A stretch of 64,000 nt of DNA from JBDGYW01 sp964518955 (GTDB lineage Bacteria > Gemmatimonadota > Gemmatimonadetes > Gemmatimonadales > GWC2-71-9): assembly GCA_964518955.1 (NCBI GenBank), contig CAZFHS010000027.1:20377-84376 (forward strand), written 5' to 3'. Below are positions 41,999-52,300 of this stretch, piece after piece; the first letter of the stretch is position 1; the number at the start of each line of letters is the position of its first letter. The position numbers were made by a program, and so were the translations under genes. A model generated the notes under the pieces. It did no database searches. It saw only the letters and a list, made by a program, of their open reading frames with translations, and was not told the DNA's origin.

Positions 41999-42044
41999 TT
42001 GACTTTTTGCAATACCGCGGTCATAATTGACCGTGGTCATAATT
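41999..42044 (+). promoter_or_regulatory. Promoter and TetR operator for the efflux operon
   Basis: TTGACT (41999-42004), 17-base spacer, CATAAT (42022-42027) is a strong sigma70-type promoter. GGTCATAATT is repeated exactly at 42019-42028 and 42035-42044, 16 bases apart, and GGTCA-N4-TGACC (42019-42032) is palindromic. The operator therefore covers the -10 box and early transcript, as expected for TetR autorepression. Confidence 0.75.
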
Positions 42045-42082
42045 ATGCACACCAGAAAGACAATCTCAGGATCAATTATAAA

Positions 42083-42775
42083 GTGAAAGCTCTAGCAGCA
42101 GAGTCCTCAGAGAGCACCAACCTGCCCCGTCGCGAGCGCAAGAAGCAGGAGACGCGAAAGCGGATCTATTCGGCCGCTTTCGAGCTCTTTCTCGAGAAAG
42201 GTTTCGACGAAACGACGGTTGAGGAAATCGCGGAACATGCCGACGTCGCAAAGGGAACGGTATTCAACTACTTCCCGCAGAAGTCGTCATTCTTGCCGGC
42301 AGTCTTCGAGCACTGGGTTAACCGAATAACAGAAGAGTTGGGCCCAGTCGAAAGTTGGACCGGCACCACACGCGGCAAGCTCGAGCAGCTGTTCGACCTC
42401 CTGGCGAAGCTCAGCGCAGAAAGCCCGGAGTTGTTCAGAAGGGCAATCTTCGAACACCTGCGATCGATTCCTGATGGCGAGGGTTGTATGAGAGCGCGAC
42501 CGCCGGTACAAGAGCTCGCGGCCATGATTCGGACCGTGCTGAGTGATGGGGCAGCGGATGGCGACGTACGCGTTGATCTCAATCTGGACCACGGAGCCTC
42601 TCTGGTAGAGGCGGCAGTTTTCAAGACGCTCGTGATCTGGCTCATGGAAGGCGGGCCGTTCGAAGAAGTTCGTGCTGAAATGTCGGGCAAGCTCGACATC
42701 ATTTTCGAAGGCGCTGCGCCCCGACCGATACAAACGAAATCACGCACCTCCCGTCGTCGGAAGGTGAGCGGTTAG
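42083..42775 (+). CDS. TetR-family regulator of the efflux operon
   Basis: A 230-residue regulator starting at GTG 42083, the first start downstream of the promoter; an in-frame reading from 41999 begins inside the -35 box and was rejected. The N-terminal helix-turn-helix is FDETTVEEIAEHADVAKGTV with FNYFPQKS. The rest is the helical ligand-binding domain, with a basic tail (SRTSRRRK). It precedes the TolC, MFP and RND genes by 10 bases and should repress them until a ligand binds. Confidence 0.9.
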   Translation: MKALAAESSESTNLPRRERKKQETRKRIYSAAFELFLEKGFDETTVEEIAEHADVAKGTVFNYFPQKSSFLPAVFEHWVNRITEELGPVESWTGTTRGKLEQLFDLLAKLSAESPELFRRAIFEHLRSIPDGEGCMRARPPVQELAAMIRTVLSDGAADGDVRVDLNLDHGASLVEAAVFKTLVIWLMEGGPFEEVRAEMSGKLDIIFEGAAPRPIQTKSRTSRRRKVSG

Positions 42776-42785
42776 AAGGTCAAGG

Positions 42786-44210
42786 ATGAAAGGAAACCGC
42801 AGAATGAAGGCACGTCGTACCGAGTGGAGGATCTGGCTGCTGCCGGTTGTTCCTCTACTGATTGTGGGATCGGCTCCCATGGAGGCCCAGGAGCCACCGG
42901 GCGCCGACACCGTTCGCCTGTCTCTCACCGAGGCGGTGTCGCGCGTGCTCTCGGAAAGCGAAGAAATCGCTGCCGTGCGCGCGCAGATCGACCAGGCAGA
43001 GTCGCAGGTGACACAGGCGACCGCCACGGCATTGCCGCAGCTCTCGACGAACTTGACGTACAACCGTGCGATCAAAACGATCTTCGACGATATCGGTGGC
43101 GAGCCACCGCCAGGGGATACGGCCGAGAACCCATTCGGAGATATGTTCGCGGATCTGCCGTTTGGTCGGCCGAACAACTACATCGCCACCTTCCAACTTT
43201 CGCAGCTGCTGTGGGCGGGTGGATCTGTAGGTGCCGCGCGCGATGTTGCCCGGCGATTCACATCCGCGTCGAGAGACCAGCTGGAGGAAACCGAGGCCGA
43301 CCTTACACTTCAGGTCAGAACGGCGTACCTGAACGCGGTCCTCGCCAAGCGCCTGCACGAGATTGCGGTCGACAGCCGAGATGTGGCTGACGATCATCTT
43401 CAGCAAGTCGAGGCGTTCTTCGATGCTGGTACCACATCCGAGTTCGACCTGCTGAGGGCCAGGGTCGATCGCGAGAACCGTGAACCGGGAGTGGTTCAGG
43501 CCGCCAACGGTGCTGAGCTGGCATTGCTGGAGCTCAAGCGGCTCGCCAACATCCCGACCGACCGACCGGTGCTCTTGACGACCGAGTTGGAGATCGACAC
43601 GGTCAACGTCGACGCAGAGGCAATCAAACGCCTCGTACAGCAACGGCCAATACTTCACGCCGCACAGGAAGCCGTGGCAATGCGGGAGGGCGCGGTGAAG
43701 ATCTACCGCAGCCAGCTGCTCCCATCGGTACGGTTCTTCGGCAACATGGGTTTTCAGGCATTCCCCGAAAACATGGCGCCGCCGGGCTTCGACCAGTGGC
43801 GCGAAGACTGGAATGTAGGCCTCTCTGTCAGTTGGAACCCGTTCGACGGCTTCCGCACTCGTGGACTCATTGGTGAGGCACAAGCCCTTCTGCGACAAGC
43901 TCACGTTGAGGAGGCACAGCTGCGCGAAGGGCTCGAGATACAAACTGCCGCAGCCTTTGCCGAGTACAGAAGAACGCAAGCACAAATCCGCGTTACTGAA
44001 GAAACCGTGGCGCTCGCTGAACGCACATTGGAGTTGGCCGATGCGCGTTTTGCGAACGGTCTTTCTACTCAACTCGAAGTTTCCGACGCGGCACTACTGC
44101 TCGACCAGGCTCGCGTTAACCAAGTTCAGGCATTACACGACTACGTCAAAGCCCTCGCGCAGCTGGAACGGACCAGCGGGGGACAGATACAGCTTCTGAG
44201 GTTCCAATGA
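42786..44210 (+). CDS. TolC-like outer membrane efflux protein
   Basis: A 474-residue protein with a basic N-terminus and a signal peptide (cleavage near GSAPMEAQE). Two OEP repeats are visible: LTEAVSRVLSESEEIAAVRA with QVTQATATALPQLSTN, and the second with ALLRQAHVEEAQLREGLEIQ and LELADARFANGLSTQLEVSD. It should form the trimeric tunnel through the outer membrane. AGAAGG lies upstream of the first ATG. Its end overlaps the MFP gene by four bases (ATGA). Confidence 0.9.
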   Translation: MKGNRRMKARRTEWRIWLLPVVPLLIVGSAPMEAQEPPGADTVRLSLTEAVSRVLSESEEIAAVRAQIDQAESQVTQATATALPQLSTNLTYNRAIKTIFDDIGGEPPPGDTAENPFGDMFADLPFGRPNNYIATFQLSQLLWAGGSVGAARDVARRFTSASRDQLEETEADLTLQVRTAYLNAVLAKRLHEIAVDSRDVADDHLQQVEAFFDAGTTSEFDLLRARVDRENREPGVVQAANGAELALLELKRLANIPTDRPVLLTTELEIDTVNVDAEAIKRLVQQRPILHAAQEAVAMREGAVKIYRSQLLPSVRFFGNMGFQAFPENMAPPGFDQWREDWNVGLSVSWNPFDGFRTRGLIGEAQALLRQAHVEEAQLREGLEIQTAAAFAEYRRTQAQIRVTEETVALAERTLELADARFANGLSTQLEVSDAALLLDQARVNQVQALHDYVKALAQLERTSGGQIQLLRFQ

Positions 44211-45250
44211 TCAAGCGAATCGTATTCAGCATTATCGGCATGGGCCTAGTGGCCTTGGTGGTCTTTCGCGTCGTGCAGGCATCTGGTGAGCAGGAAGTTG
44301 CACCCGGTGTCGAAGAAATCCGCCGCGAGTCGGGCATTCCCGTAGAGGTGACTGCGGTCCAGACAGGGCCTCTTGTGGTCTCCCGTGAATACACTGGAAC
44401 CATTCGCGGCATCCGGAGCGCTACGATAAAAGCACGCACCGGGGACGAGATCGTGGAGATCCCCGTCCGCGTCGGGCAGCGAGTCGCTTCAGGCGATGTG
44501 CTCATTCGCCAGTCGCAAGAAGGTTCGATGGCTTCAGTGCGCCAGGCGGAAGCGGCACACGACCAGGCGAGTCGCAGCGTCGAACGCCTCCGTCCTCTAA
44601 TGGAGCAGGGTGCGATCAGCGAACAGGATTGGGACAACGCGCAGACTGCCCTGTCTGTCGCTGAGGCCAACCTTGCCGCCGCAAGGCGCGCCGTAGACCT
44701 CACCAGCCCAATTGCAGGCGTGGTTACGGACGTGATTGAGACACGTGGCACGGTTCCATCCCCTGGGGACCCGCTTGTGCGCGTCTCTGATTTGTCACGG
44801 GTGCAGGTACTAATCCATGTGAGCACCTCGCAATCGAGGGAGCTCGCCATGGGGCAGCAGGCGATCGTACCGGAGTATCAGCTCAACGGTCAGGTGACCA
44901 GGATTGCATTGCAGGCCGATCCAGAATCCCGACTGATCGAGGTTGAACTCACCTTTCCCGGGTCCGCCGGATCGAGCTCTCGAAGTGTCTTGCCCGGTGG
45001 TCTTGTAGCGGCCAACGTGGTAGTGGCTCAGAAGGAAACCGCGTTGCTGGTTCCCCGCGACGCTGTCACCGAAGGAGCAGTGTGGGTGATCGACGACGCG
45101 GAAATCGCAACTCTCAGACCTGTCACGACGGGTCTGGCTGCGGCCGATCAGATCGAGATCTTGGAGGGCGTGGCAGAGGGAGAGCGCGTGGTAGTTGCCG
45201 GCGCATCGCTCCTCTCAGACGGAGCGCTTGCCAGGATAGTGGGAGGATAA
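44207..45250 (+). CDS. RND efflux membrane fusion protein
   Basis: A 347-residue periplasmic adaptor with an N-terminal membrane anchor (VFSIIGMGLVALVVFRVVQA). The lipoyl halves are TIKARTGDEIVEIPVRVGQRVASGD and the matching DLTSPIAGVVTDVIETRGTV; a short coiled coil of about 55 residues lies between. Beta-barrel and proximal domains follow. The hairpin is shorter than in AcrA, so the tunnel junction may differ. It is the middle gene of the operon. Confidence 0.9.
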   Translation: MIKRIVFSIIGMGLVALVVFRVVQASGEQEVAPGVEEIRRESGIPVEVTAVQTGPLVVSREYTGTIRGIRSATIKARTGDEIVEIPVRVGQRVASGDVLIRQSQEGSMASVRQAEAAHDQASRSVERLRPLMEQGAISEQDWDNAQTALSVAEANLAAARRAVDLTSPIAGVVTDVIETRGTVPSPGDPLVRVSDLSRVQVLIHVSTSQSRELAMGQQAIVPEYQLNGQVTRIALQADPESRLIEVELTFPGSAGSSSRSVLPGGLVAANVVVAQKETALLVPRDAVTEGAVWVIDDAEIATLRPVTTGLAAADQIEILEGVAEGERVVVAGASLLSDGALARIVGG

Positions 45251-45256
45251 CCACCC

Positions 45257-48200
45257 ATGTTCCGATTCTTCGCACGTTTGGCAGTATGGCGGCCAGTACT
45301 CACCTCCATGTTGGTCGTAGTGTTCGTGGTACTTGGCGCGTTCAGTTACCTGGCGATTCCGATCGACATGTTCCCCGAGGTCGAGTTCCCGATGATCACT
45401 GTCAGCACGATCTATCCGGGTGCTGGACCCGAGGAAGTCGAGACCGAGATCACCGAACCGATCGAGGACGCGGTGTCGACCATCGCAAATCTCGAGTCGC
45501 TGATCTCGTTCTCTCAGGAGAACGTGTCCACGGTGATCATTGAGTTCGACTACAGCGTCGACCCGGATCTCGCCGCCATAGAAGTCAAAGACAAGGTCGA
45601 CGTAATCAGAGCCTTGTTCCCTTCGGATGCGGAACCGCCAACGGTCATGAAGCTCGACATCAATGCGATGCCGATCATGGACATCACTGTCTCAGGTCCG
45701 CAGTCGTTGGATGCGATCACCGACCTGGCTGATGATGTCCTGAGCGAGCGTTTGGCTCGCGTGGAAGGAATCGCGTCGGTTAGCGTGACCGGGGGCCGCG
45801 AACGAGAGATCCAAGTGCTGGTACACCCCGATCGCCTTCGCGCGTACGGGCTCGCAATCACAGACGTCGCCGGCCTCGTGGGCGGTGAGAACATCACCGT
45901 TCCCGCCGGTCGCGTGAAGGAGCCGAATGCGGAGTTCTCCGTCCGCGTCGTCGGGGAATACGCCTCATTGACCGAGATTGAAGAGCTTCCGGTGTTCTTG
46001 CCCGGCGGCGGGAGAATTCGTCTGGCCGACGTCGCGACCGTGCGCTCCGGTTTCGCAGACGTTCGTGAGATAGCGCGCTACAACGGAAACCCCACTGTGA
46101 GCATGTCGCTCCAGAAGCGGTCGGGTGCAAACACCGTGGCTGCGGCTGCGGGGGTCATGGAAGCGGTGGAAGAACTCCGCGCGCAGGTGCCGGCCGGGAT
46201 TGAACTAGAGATCGTGCGGGACGCGAGCGAGTTCATCCGCGATTCGATTCAAGACATCTTTCGCAACATCTTGATTGGTATCGGTCTCACAACCCTCGTG
46301 CTGTTCGTGTTCCTGCATTCTTGGCGTGGAACGATCGTCGCGGCTGTGGCAATGCCGCTGACGATCATCGCGACCTTTTTGCTGATCGAGCAGGCTGGCT
46401 TCACGATCAACGTCATGACCCTCATGGCCCTCGGAATCACCGTCGGCATCCTCGTCACCAACACGATCGTCGTTCTCGAGGGCATTGACCGACAGCTGGA
46501 TTTGGGCAAGTCGCCCAAGGAAGCAGCGGAGATAGGAACTACTGAGGTCGCAATTGCAGTGGCAGCTTCGGCGCTGACAAACGTAGTGGTGTTCACGCCG
46601 ATCGCCTTCATGCAGGGCATCATGGGTCAGTTCTTCATCTCGTTCGGGCTCACAGTTGTATTCGCGAGCCTCTTCTCGGTGTTGTTCTCCTTCACGCTCG
46701 CTCCGATGCTTGCAGCTCGGGTTCTCAAGGCGAAGCAGGACGAAGTTGCGGTGAAAAAGGGATCACTATCCGGATTCTGGAAGGCATTCGATCGCGGATA
46801 CAAGGGCCTCGAGAACGACTACCGTTCAGCATTGAAATGGGCGTTGGGATCAAAGACAAATGGGTGGTTGATTATAGGCGCGACACTGGGCGCCATGCTT
46901 CTCTCCATGTTCGTGGCTGGAGCGTTCGTGGGCGGTGAGTTCATGCCGCAGCAAGACGAAGGTTTGGCGTTGGTGACCCTGGAACTACCGCCAGGGACTC
47001 CTCCGGAGAGAACCTCGGTTATTGCGGTGCGCGCTGAAGAAGCTCTCAGAGAAATTCCGGAGGTCGAGACGATTCTCACCACGGTCGGAGGCTCAGCAGC
47101 AGCCATGACCTTCCGCAGCGGCGCCGGTGAAGGTCACGTGGCTCAACTACAAGTGACGGTGGAGTCGGACGGGCCGACTGAAGACCTGTTGCCCCTGATG
47201 CGCGAGAAGATGGCGCTCATCCCGGACGCCGAAGTCACCGCGACCCTCACAGAATCGATGGGACCTGGCGGAGAAGCTCCTCTGCAGGTGTTGATCAAGG
47301 GACCGGAACAAGATCGGTTGGAGGCACTAGCCGAAGAGGCGACGAATGTCGTTGCTTCAGTTCCGGGATTAGTCGAGGTGAGTAACAGCATAGCCGATCC
47401 GAGGCGTGAGGTTGAGTTCCGGCCCAATCGAGAAGTCATGTCCGAGCACGGTCTGTCAGTTGGATCCGTCGGCGGTACGCTGCGCGCCTCGATCGAGGGT
47501 GTGATCCCGGGTGTGTATCGGGAGGCAGGTGACGAACGCGACATTCGGGTCCGCCTCACGGAGGACTCCCGCGATCGCGTGAGCGAGTTGGGATCGCTCC
47601 AGATCCGTACTCATGGCGGTATGGTTCCCGTGAGCGCATTGGGCTCGATGGCGGAGACCGAGGGTGAAACCGCCATTCAGCGCGACGACAAACAGCGCAC
47701 CGTTCAGATCGACGCACACATGGCCGGCGGAAGCCTCACCGATCTGGTGAGTCAAATCCAAGTCGGCCTCGACGACGTCGATTTCCCGCCCGGATACTCA
47801 TACGAGATCACGGGTGACTTCGAAATCTTCGCGGAATCACTCGTCGAGATGTTGAAGGCGCTGGTGATGGCAATTCTGCTCACCTACATCGTGCTGGCGA
47901 TGATCCTCGAGTCGTATGTCCACCCGATTACGATCATGCTGACGCTGCCACTCGGCTTCGTTGGAGCGGTGTTGAGTCTGTTCCTCGCAAGCAAGTCGCT
48001 CAACATCTTCAGTATGATGGCGGTGATCATGCTCGTGGGCATCGTGGTGAACAACGCGATTCTGATTTTGGACTACACACAGCAGCTCCGCGAGAAAGGA
48101 AGGGGGTTGATTGAGGCCCTACTGGAGGCGGCACCTGTGCGATTGAGACCCATTCTCATGACCAATGTTGCCATCGCGATTGCACTGGTTCCACAGGCGT

Positions 48201-48403
48201 TGGGTTCCGGTGCCGGTGCAGTGTTCAGAGTCCCGATGGCAGTGGTCACGATCGGCGGTGTTCTGGTCGCAGCGGTGTTTACGCTGTTCTTGATTCCGGT
48301 GATCTACACGAAGCTCGACAGGTTTGCGTTCGCTCAGCACGCCCACCAGCGCGAGGCGGAAGAGCGCAGGCATTCGGCGGAATATCCGGTGGTGAGTGGG
48401 TAG
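45257..48403 (+). CDS. RND-family efflux pump subunit without canonical proton relay
   Basis: A 1048-residue inner-membrane protein with the 12-segment, two-loop RND plan. N-terminus RLAVWRPVLTSMLVVVFVVL and PIDMFPEVEFPMITV are typical, as is RLRPILMTNVAIAIALVPQAL near the end. The usual TM4 Asp pair (AcrB 407/408) is Thr401-Asn402 (ILVTNTIVV), and the TM10 Lys (AcrB 940) is Asn932 (GIVVNNAIL). In AcrB these residues carry protons. The pump may couple through other residues or another ion, or need checking for alignment. It lies six bases after the MFP gene. Confidence 0.9.
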   Translation: MFRFFARLAVWRPVLTSMLVVVFVVLGAFSYLAIPIDMFPEVEFPMITVSTIYPGAGPEEVETEITEPIEDAVSTIANLESLISFSQENVSTVIIEFDYSVDPDLAAIEVKDKVDVIRALFPSDAEPPTVMKLDINAMPIMDITVSGPQSLDAITDLADDVLSERLARVEGIASVSVTGGREREIQVLVHPDRLRAYGLAITDVAGLVGGENITVPAGRVKEPNAEFSVRVVGEYASLTEIEELPVFLPGGGRIRLADVATVRSGFADVREIARYNGNPTVSMSLQKRSGANTVAAAAGVMEAVEELRAQVPAGIELEIVRDASEFIRDSIQDIFRNILIGIGLTTLVLFVFLHSWRGTIVAAVAMPLTIIATFLLIEQAGFTINVMTLMALGITVGILVTNTIVVLEGIDRQLDLGKSPKEAAEIGTTEVAIAVAASALTNVVVFTPIAFMQGIMGQFFISFGLTVVFASLFSVLFSFTLAPMLAARVLKAKQDEVAVKKGSLSGFWKAFDRGYKGLENDYRSALKWALGSKTNGWLIIGATLGAMLLSMFVAGAFVGGEFMPQQDEGLALVTLELPPGTPPERTSVIAVRAEEALREIPEVETILTTVGGSAAAMTFRSGAGEGHVAQLQVTVESDGPTEDLLPLMREKMALIPDAEVTATLTESMGPGGEAPLQVLIKGPEQDRLEALAEEATNVVASVPGLVEVSNSIADPRREVEFRPNREVMSEHGLSVGSVGGTLRASIEGVIPGVYREAGDERDIRVRLTEDSRDRVSELGSLQIRTHGGMVPVSALGSMAETEGETAIQRDDKQRTVQIDAHMAGGSLTDLVSQIQVGLDDVDFPPGYSYEITGDFEIFAESLVEMLKALVMAILLTYIVLAMILESYVHPITIMLTLPLGFVGAVLSLFLASKSLNIFSMMAVIMLVGIVVNNAILILDYTQQLREKGRGLIEALLEAAPVRLRPILMTNVAIAIALVPQALGSGAGAVFRVPMAVVTIGGVLVAAVFTLFLIPVIYTKLDRFAFAQHAHQREAEERRHSAEYPVVSG

Positions 48404-48437
48404 GTAAGGGAGAGAAGGGAGAGGAGGGAGAAGCGGG
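48398..48437 (+). other. Purine-rich tract with G-quadruplex pattern before the MBL gene
   Basis: Five GGG runs at 48398-48400, 48408-48410, 48417-48419, 48426-48428 and 48435-48437 are separated by 6-7 bases, and 48406-48433 is an unbroken purine run. It begins at the RND stop and ends at the GGGAGG ribosome site. It would be in the mRNA. Confidence 0.45.
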
Positions 48438-48445
48438 AGGTGATA

Positions 48446-49324
48446 ATGGCACATCGAGTTCCGTTGGTTGCTGGCTTGTTGACGATGCTGATGCTTGAGC
48501 CGACGATTGCTCGAGCACAGCTGCCCGATATCATCATCACTCCAGTCGATGAGCAGCTCACAAAGCTGTGGGTCAACGGGTACGTGAACGTGCTGCTACT
48601 GAGATGCGACGAAAGTCACGTACTCGTCGACGCTGGTTTCGAGGAGACTGCTGAGCAGCTGGCCTCCAAACTCCGTGATCTGGGTGTCGAGAATATTGAA
48701 TACCTGATCAACACACACTCGAACGGAGACCACACCGGCGGGAACGCACTGCTCGGCGGTGGAAGCACGATAATATCCCATGCGACCTGCAGGGATGAGC
48801 TTGCCGACCGCGACGGGTTCCCGGAGGCGGGCCTACCCACCGTCACTATCACAGACACGATGACGGTACCGTGCGGCTCGAGTACGTTAGAGCTAATTGC
48901 GATGCCGGGCGGGCATACAAACGGTGACATCGTCGTGCACTTCCCGGATCGCAACATCGTGTACCTCGGCGACATCATAATTCCTGAGTCGTTTCCTGTC
49001 ATATGGCTGGATCAGTATGGTGATGAAGTAGGCGTCGAGAAACTCATCGACATTCTGAAAACGATCACCGAACAGTACGAGGGCGACACCCGGTTTCTAT
49101 CAGCGCACGGCCGTGACTACTCTATGGAAGACATGCGGGAGTATCGCGACATGGTTGTTGCGACCACTGACCTGGTTAGAACCGCGATTGTAGATGGCAA
49201 GACGCTCGAACAGATGGAGGCGGAGAACCTACTCGGCGAATGGACTTCCTGGAACAGCCGGTTGTGGGAGTGGATCAATAGCGACTTCTGGATTGAGACG
49301 GTGTATCGGTCGGTGGGGGGATAG
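48446..49324 (+). CDS. Secreted metallo-beta-lactamase-fold hydrolase with altered zinc motif
   Basis: A 292-residue protein with a signal peptide (cleavage near ARAQLPD). The MBL core is present: VLVDAGFEETA, the metal motif NTHSNGDHTGG, MPGGHTNGD, VYLGDIIIPE and LSAHGRDYS. The usual H-x-H-x-D-H is H91-S-N93-G-D95-H96, so the second His is Asn. Other ligands look intact. This may lower affinity at the first metal site; a role as hydrolase of lactones, thioesters or quinone-type compounds cannot be chosen. GGGAGG lies five bases before the ATG. It follows the efflux operon by 42 bases. Confidence 0.8.
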   Translation: MAHRVPLVAGLLTMLMLEPTIARAQLPDIIITPVDEQLTKLWVNGYVNVLLLRCDESHVLVDAGFEETAEQLASKLRDLGVENIEYLINTHSNGDHTGGNALLGGGSTIISHATCRDELADRDGFPEAGLPTVTITDTMTVPCGSSTLELIAMPGGHTNGDIVVHFPDRNIVYLGDIIIPESFPVIWLDQYGDEVGVEKLIDILKTITEQYEGDTRFLSAHGRDYSMEDMREYRDMVVATTDLVRTAIVDGKTLEQMEAENLLGEWTSWNSRLWEWINSDFWIETVYRSVGG

Positions 49325-49351
49325 GAGGATCCCCGACCCCAAATCGACTCG

Positions 49352-52300
49352 CTAAGGTGTCGTCACTGTGACATCCAACGAGGCATCGCTTGTACTGATC
49401 ATGCCCGGTATCGATGCAGAGACGGTTGTCGTTCCGGCGGTCAGCGGGTCGAACGCAACACCGCCTGCAACCACCATGGCTGGTGAAGCAGATTGCCCCA
49501 CGCCAATTTCCACAGTCACTGCCCCGCCCGTGAGGGGTGTTGTGACCAACTGCCCGACAGCGGGAGAGCCGCTCAGCACAGTCGCCGTATATGGACCCGG
49601 TGCCCCAGCCCGGACATTGAGCAGCGCTTCCAGAGCGGTATTGCCGGAGTTGGGAATGCCAACCCTAATTACGAATGGTTCATCCGCTGAAGTCGTCGTC
49701 GTGCTTGACGACAAGCCGGAGATTTCCAACGCCGCTACCACTACCTCGCTCGTCGTCACGCCATCGGTGAACCCTGACGCTGACGCGACGACAGCTATCG
49801 AGCCTGTAGCGCCTTCCACTCCCTGCGCATAGTAGCTAAACGAAGCGCTGCCATTTGCCACCGGTACCACAATGGACGTCGCCCCTGAGGTTGTGCCATC
49901 CGGTGACAACAGCAACACTGACGGATTCGAGCTCGTGATCGTGACAGAGATTCCTCCGTGATTCGCGAAATCCAGAGATCCCGTCTGTTCGCGCTGCAGG
50001 CCGCTGGCGGTTTCAGAACTCGTTCCGGTGGGCAGTGTGATGCCCGGCTGCACGACCGTGACTGCCACCGTGTCGGCCGCTCCGCCCGGAGCATGCGCAA
50101 TGATGTCGCCAGTTCCAACGGCGACCGCCGTCACCAGCCCGTCGGCGTCGGGCACAGCCACCGAGGAGTCACTACTGCTCCAGGTGTACGTCACCCCACC
50201 GATCGGATTCCCGCCTGCATCCTCCGCTAACGCAGTGAACGGAGTCTGGCTGCCGGTGAAGAGGGTCGGCGCGGAAGGGGTGACGTTGACCGTCGCACCG
50301 CGGTACCCGCGATATACGGATCCGTTGGATCCAGACGCGAGCATCTCACCGCCCGGTTCGCCCCAAATGCTCACGGCATTGTTGGAAGGGGCCAGCGTAG
50401 TCGCAGTCCAAGTGGTTCCGTTGTAGTACTCGATCACCCCACCACTCTCAGGTGCGTATGGATCAGCACCGGTGGTTCCCCACAGCGAGAAGAGGGTCGC
50501 GCTACCTGCGGATGACAACGGCGTCCACGTAGTGCCATTGTAGTGAACCACTGTACCATTGGTTCCCGAAGCGTAAACGTCGTTGGGTGCCGTGCCCCAG
50601 AGGTCGTTGAGGTGCTCGGGAGTATTGCTGGTCATCGGACTCCAGTTGCTGCCGTCGGCCGAGTGCAGAATAGTGCCGTTGTTCCCCGCAACGAAAATGT
50701 CGTTCGTCGACGTTCCCCAGACAGCGAAAAGCGACTCATTGGTACCGCTCGTCTGCGTAGTCCAGCTTGTACCGTCGTGGAATGCAATCGTCCCATCTGC
50801 GCCAACTACATAGCGCGCAACAGGAGACGCGGCCCAAAGAGCGTCAAGGGTAATGCTTGGTGTACCTGGCATGAGGGTCCACGGTAGACTGCCGTCATAG
50901 TGGTATACCGTCCCTCCGCCGTCCACCGCGACAACATCGGTTGGGGATGTCCCCCACAACCCGAAGAGGCCGCTGGAAGTCGGACTGGACATGGAGCTCC
51001 AACCGGTGCCGTCGTGATGTACAATCCGGCCGTTGAGCCCCACAGCAAAAACGTCCGATGCTGACGTGCCCCATATCTCGTTCAAACCATCGGCGACACC
51101 CGTCGATTCCAGCACCCACATGTTCACTGGCGCGACGCCTGGCACAGACACCGTGAGCAGCGCGTACACGACGAGACCATCAACCTCGGCCTGTACGGTT
51201 GCCTGCCCCGACGCCACCGCGGTCGCCTCGCCAGTGGACCCGTTAATCGTCGCCACATTCGGATTGAGACTCGTCCAGTTGACGCTCGGCGACGCGATGG
51301 GATTCCCGTTCGCATCCCACGCCTGCACAGTGAACTGCTGGGTCGTGCCGACCCCGGAGATGGAGGCTCCGGCCGGCGTCACCTCCGCTGAGTCGGCTAC
51401 CGGAATCACATTCACCGTAACCGTATCTGCCGCGCCACCCGGTGCCTCGGCGACAACCCTTGCCGAACCGGTGCCGGTAGCCGTTACCAGACCGGTCTGA
51501 TCAACTGACACCACGGCTTCGTTGTCGACGGACCAGGTAAACGCTACGTCCACAATTGGACCGCTGAATCGATCGAGTGCTTGCGCGGCAAGCTGCACCG
51601 TATCGTCGATCGCAGTGAGTGTGGTGAGGGTAGGTGAGACTATTACCGTCGCTCCGCGGTACCCGCGCACAACGGTCTCGAGTCTACCCACGGCGAATAC
51701 ATCACCCGAAGGGGCACCCCATATGTCAAATAGTTCAACTGAAATGGCGGGCTGTGTCGTGTGCCAAGAAGCTCCGTCGTAGTAGAAGAAGGAAGCGGAA
51801 TCGAGGTGGGAATCTAGCACGTACACGTCATTGGACGCCCCACCCCACACTCCGAACGTTGCACCGCCGAAATCGGGATCAGGGCGCAAGAGGTTCCAGT
51901 CGACTCCATTGTAGTGCAGCACCTGATCCCAAGCACCAGCAACATAGATGTCTGTGCCAGAACTACCCCAAACATCCACCAGGGAAGGCACGGTGCCACT
52001 CCACACCTCGCTCCACGCGGTCCCATCGTAGTGGAGAACTATCCCCTCTGTCATATCCGCGCCTCCGGCGGCATACACATCAGTCGGCGACAAGCCCCAT
52101 ACCGCAGCCAGGTCGTTCGTCGTTCCGCTCGTCATCGGGGTCCAGCTAGTGCCGTCGTAATACAGAATCGTGCCGTTGCCACCAGCTGCGAAGACGTCGG
52201 TGGGCGAAGAGCCCCAGACACCATTGAGGGTTTGACCGGTCACGCTTTCCATGAAAGTCCAGGTCGAGCCGTCGTAGTGATGGATGGTTCCCCGATCGCC

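Noticed and set aside
42855..44072. Long minus-strand reading frame of 405 codons
   Set aside because: Fully antisense to the TolC-like gene, with shadow-type composition and no family motif.
50028..50426. Many plus-strand reading frames across 49.4-59.4 kb rich in Val, Thr and Ser
   Set aside because: They mirror the repetitive giant lipoprotein on the minus strand; the repeats themselves keep them open.
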